A stretch of DNA of 8,274 nt. Source: Actinomycetota bacterium. GTDB taxonomy: Bacteria > Actinomycetota > Acidimicrobiia > Acidimicrobiales > Acidimicrobiaceae. Below the pieces are notes generated by a model that made no database searches, was not told the DNA's origin, and worked only from the letters and a program-made list of their open reading frames with translations. Position numbers and translations under genes: made by a program. The stretch is from the NCBI GenBank assembly GCA_004366215.1, contig SIRY01000137.1:1-8274 (forward strand), given 5' to 3'. The first letter of the stretch is position 1. Each line of letters begins with the position of its first letter. This document shows positions 6,236-8,274 of this stretch, in pieces.

Positions 6236-6729
6236 GGAGCGTGAGACATCGAGAGGACTGGGATCGAGGCGATGTCACGCCTGCAATCCTGGGCGTCGGT
6301 GCGATCCTGCTCACCATGGGCATCACCGTCGCAGCGCTCACGCTCGAGAGCCTCACGATGGCTGAGACGATGGCGCGGGCAGCGGCTCAAGCCGCTGCCC
6401 ACGCAGCCGCGAACGCGCTGTGGGGCGAGGCCCAGAACGCTGGGTCACCGGGTCTCGTCGCCATGCGCAATCCGACCGAGTTCGATCCGGATCTCGTCGC
6501 GGCAGCGACGGCAGCGCTCGCTGTCTTGCCGCACGGAACCGGTACCACCGTCCTTGGGTGTCAAGGAGGTCTCGTGCCAAACGGCCACGGGCTCCAGCGG
6601 TCCTACCTCGACGCCCAGGCGACGTGCGTGGTTCGCTTCGCCGTGCCCCAAGCGGACCTCGTTACGAGCGTCGTCGTCCCCCCGATCACGCTCTCCGCGT
6701 CAGCCCACCTCGTCGGGAGCCTCGCGTGA
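6232..6729 (+). CDS. TadE-like pseudopilin 3
   Basis: The 165-residue product starts with a charged segment, then DRGD (11-14), reminiscent of the ERG motif in front of TadE helices. A transmembrane helix spans about 16-38, followed by a long Ala-rich helix (about 44-63) and a beta-rich outer domain with Cys110 and Cys132. The Cys spacing of 22 equals that of the preceding protein (89 to 111). GGAGG at 6221-6225 is six bases before the ATG, which overlaps the previous stop by four bases (ATGA). The Ala-rich helix is encoded over a strong inverted repeat at 6377-6400. A minor-pilin or assembly role at the membrane is inferred from architecture and context. Confidence 0.75.
   Translation: MRSVRHREDWDRGDVTPAILGVGAILLTMGITVAALTLESLTMAETMARAAAQAAAHAAANALWGEAQNAGSPGLVAMRNPTEFDPDLVAAATAALAVLPHGTGTTVLGCQGGLVPNGHGLQRSYLDAQATCVVRFAVPQADLVTSVVVPPITLSASAHLVGSLA
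6377..6400 (+). repeat. Perfect inverted repeat (11-bp arms, 2-base centre) inside pseudopilin 3
   Basis: GGGCAGCGGCT (6377-6387) and AGCCGCTGCCC (6390-6400) are exact reverse complements separated by CA. In RNA this gives about ten GC-rich pairs with a TCAA loop. Three more pairs are possible beyond one mismatch (GCG 6373-adjacent with CGC after 6401). It lies within coding sequence for an Ala-rich helix, so codon constraint may partly explain it. Confidence 0.6.
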
Positions 6730-8274
6730 GGACGGTCGGCGTCCGCGTCCTGTGGAGTGCCTGGGTCCTCGTTGCACTCGCGCTCGCAGGGAGCGCTGCG
6801 TACGTCAGGCCGCACGCAGACGGGCAGGTGCTCGTCACCGTGGCGAGTGCGTCGTGCTGGATCGTCGCAGGTGGCGTGCTGCTGTGGGGGCACCATCTCT
6901 GTCGAAGGCCAGCTCCGAGGCGCCGTGAGGGAACACGGCCGAGCTGCGCACTCGAAGGCGCAGCGCTCGTGCCGGTGCCGAAGGTGACCGGTCACTGGGT
7001 GCTTCGTGTCGCTATTTGGCGTGAGCTTGCCGCTGAGTGTGAGCGAAGTCGTGAGGGTCGGCCAGCGGGGTTCGTTCCCCACGGTATCGTTGCGAGCGCG
7101 CTTCCGTCGTCAGAGCTCAGTCTGCTTCGGGGTCTTGAACTTGCGGTCCTTGGGATCCCCGATGAGGCGGGTCCGGTGACACCGCTTCGTCGGGGAGGGA
7201 TCCTCACCGCGACAGCGACGCGACGAGCCGACCAAGCCCCGGCGGCGAGCGTTCGGGTGGTCGACCGCCTCGGCCAGCTCCGGCCGCTCGCCTCCACCAC
7301 GTGGGTTGCTCCGGGTACGCTCGAACAGCTGATCCTCCAGCACCGGCTGCTCGGGTGGCTACGAAACGTGCCCCTCGTCATCGTCGGCATCGCCCGGAGT
7401 GAGCTTCGCGGCCTCGTAGCGTCTCGTGACCTCGTGCTGCGGGGACGAGGTCACCTCGAGCAGTTTCTCCGGACGCTCGACGACGCGGCCCTGCAGCAAC
7501 CAGCGATGGTGCTGGTTCGCTGCAACGGGCGCGAGGACGGCACGTGGATCGAGCGACTCGCTGCCACGATTCCTGCATTTCGATTCGTCGGCGAGGGAGG
7601 CGAGGAACCAACCCTGTCTGTGTCGTCGATCGACCTCTCGGCGTGGCGCCAGGCGATCTCGTCGCTTCGAGGCTACACGCTGCGGGACCCCTCGACGCTG
7701 AACGTGCTGCGAGCGCCGTCGCCAGGAGGCGCAACCGTCCGGCTCTGCGGAGGCCGACCAGTCCTCCAGCCTGTGGCGCTCCCGCAGGCTGGAGCAGAGC
7801 TCGCTGCCTTCCTGCTGCTCAACGGTGGGTCGGCGAACGTGTCCGAGGCGGCCCGTGCGCTTGAGTGCACAGAGGGAGAGGTGCTCGACGTGGTCGCTTA
7901 CATCCCCGATATCGTTGCTCGGTCGGCGCACGAGTTGCTCCTCAACGCCGACGTCGGCTGCGACCTCGGATTCCTTGGAACCCTTCGAGACACCGAGGAC
8001 CTCGCTCGACTCCTCACCACGCGTCCTCTCGAGGGGTTTGTTCAGGCGTGGTTTCGATCGCGCCAGCCGGTCCTCGAGTCGATCGTGGTCGATGTGCTCG
8101 TCGAGACCGCATCCTCGTTGGCTCGAACGAACAGCGGTCTCGAGGATGCTCGCGCAGTGCTGAGCATCGCTCGGCGCGTGTTTGGTCCTCTCGCACTCGT
8201 CGAGCGGCTCGAAGAACAACTCTCGGGCACGAGCTGTGGAGCGCGCCGTGCGCTGGCTGGCTTTGAACTCGTCC
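6726..8274 (+). CDS. Membrane-anchored protein with C-terminal SARP/BTAD-like regulatory module (partial, runs off the right edge)
   Basis: The frame is open from GTG 6726 to the window end, at least 516 codons with no stop. Two transmembrane helices are visible at about residues 6-26 and 35-55, then a Cys-Arg-Arg turn and a large soluble region. From about 340 the sequence resembles the SARP (Streptomyces antibiotic regulatory protein) layout: a winged-helix-like part with AELAAFLLLNGG (357-368), then LLLNADVGCDLGFL. A BTAD-like TPR helical domain begins at RPLEGFVQAWF (about 433-443). No LysM motif is seen in the visible part. GGGAG at 6715-6719 precedes the start, which overlaps the previous stop by four bases. 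Large membrane proteins ending in BTAD domains are known near actinobacterial Tad-type loci. Here it may sense or control pilus production; that is inferred. The recognition residues of the winged helix are weak, so DNA binding is uncertain. Confidence 0.75.
   Translation, partial: MRTVGVRVLWSAWVLVALALAGSAAYVRPHADGQVLVTVASASCWIVAGGVLLWGHHLCRRPAPRRREGTRPSCALEGAALVPVPKVTGHWVLRVAIWRELAAECERSREGRPAGFVPHGIVASALPSSELSLLRGLELAVLGIPDEAGPVTPLRRGGILTATATRRADQAPAASVRVVDRLGQLRPLASTTWVAPGTLEQLILQHRLLGWLRNVPLVIVGIARSELRGLVASRDLVLRGRGHLEQFLRTLDDAALQQPAMVLVRCNGREDGTWIERLAATIPAFRFVGEGGEEPTLSVSSIDLSAWRQAISSLRGYTLRDPSTLNVLRAPSPGGATVRLCGGRPVLQPVALPQAGAELAAFLLLNGGSANVSEAARALECTEGEVLDVVAYIPDIVARSAHELLLNADVGCDLGFLGTLRDTEDLARLLTTRPLEGFVQAWFRSRQPVLESIVVDVLVETASSLARTNSGLEDARAVLSIARRVFGPLALVERLEEQLSGTSCGARRALAGFELV

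Noticed and set aside
7359..8219. Minus-strand frame of 286 codons.
   Set aside because: Antisense shadow of the BTAD-like gene; the product is Arg/Glu/Ser-rich without domains, while the + strand frame is uninterrupted and starts with a coupled GTG.
1..8274. CRISPR array, insertion sequence or phage-type region.
   Set aside because: No direct repeats with regular spacing, no transposase or integrase frame and no terminal inverted repeats were seen; the sequence is filled with one-strand housekeeping and pilus-type genes.

Overview
The window looks like chromosomal DNA from a GC-rich actinobacterium. The evidence is frequent GTG starts, strong GC bias at third codon positions, a mycobacterium-like GyrA active-site region, and an actinobacterial-style Tad (tight adherence) locus. 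A deep-branching class such as Acidimicrobiia is possible, but that is a guess from overall feel. All real genes lie on the + strand, and every large minus-strand open frame is a shadow.

Layout: (1) Positions 1-53 are a short leader with no recognisable gene. (2) Positions 54-2525 hold gyrA, the DNA gyrase A subunit, normally close to the replication origin and downstream of gyrB. (3) A 71-base gap contains a perfect 12-bp palindrome. (4) A tightly packed cluster of at least seven genes then runs off the right edge. It comprises an unrecognised secreted protein (2597-3574), a divergent TadA/CpaF-type secretion ATPase (3577-5067), a 96-base gap with a hairpin, a small Flp-like pilin (5164-5433), three tandem TadE-like pseudopilins (5433-5810, 5807-6235, 6232-6729), and a membrane protein with a C-terminal SARP/BTAD-type regulatory module (6726 to beyond 8274). 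From the pilin onward every junction overlaps by 1 or 4 bases, and the secreted-protein/ATPase gap is 2 bases. This is what a single translationally coupled operon looks like.

How the genes may work together (inference): the cytoplasmic ATPase would power assembly of a surface fibre from the 89-residue pilin, with the three one-TM pseudopilins as minor subunits or tip/priming components. The secreted protein may be an extracellular or cell-wall partner, and the membrane-anchored BTAD protein a sensor or regulator. TadB/TadC platform proteins, TadZ and a prepilin peptidase are not in the window and may lie downstream or elsewhere.

Unusual points: the pilin and pseudopilins lack the Glu normally found at +5 of the mature pilin. 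The ATPase has a substituted Walker B surround (GEVTD rather than GEVRG) and a rewritten Asp-box. Two adjacent pseudopilins share an identical Cys-Cys spacing. There are two strong stem-loops, one before the pilin gene and one inside the last pseudopilin gene. No tRNA, rRNA, CRISPR array, insertion sequence or transposase gene was seen.
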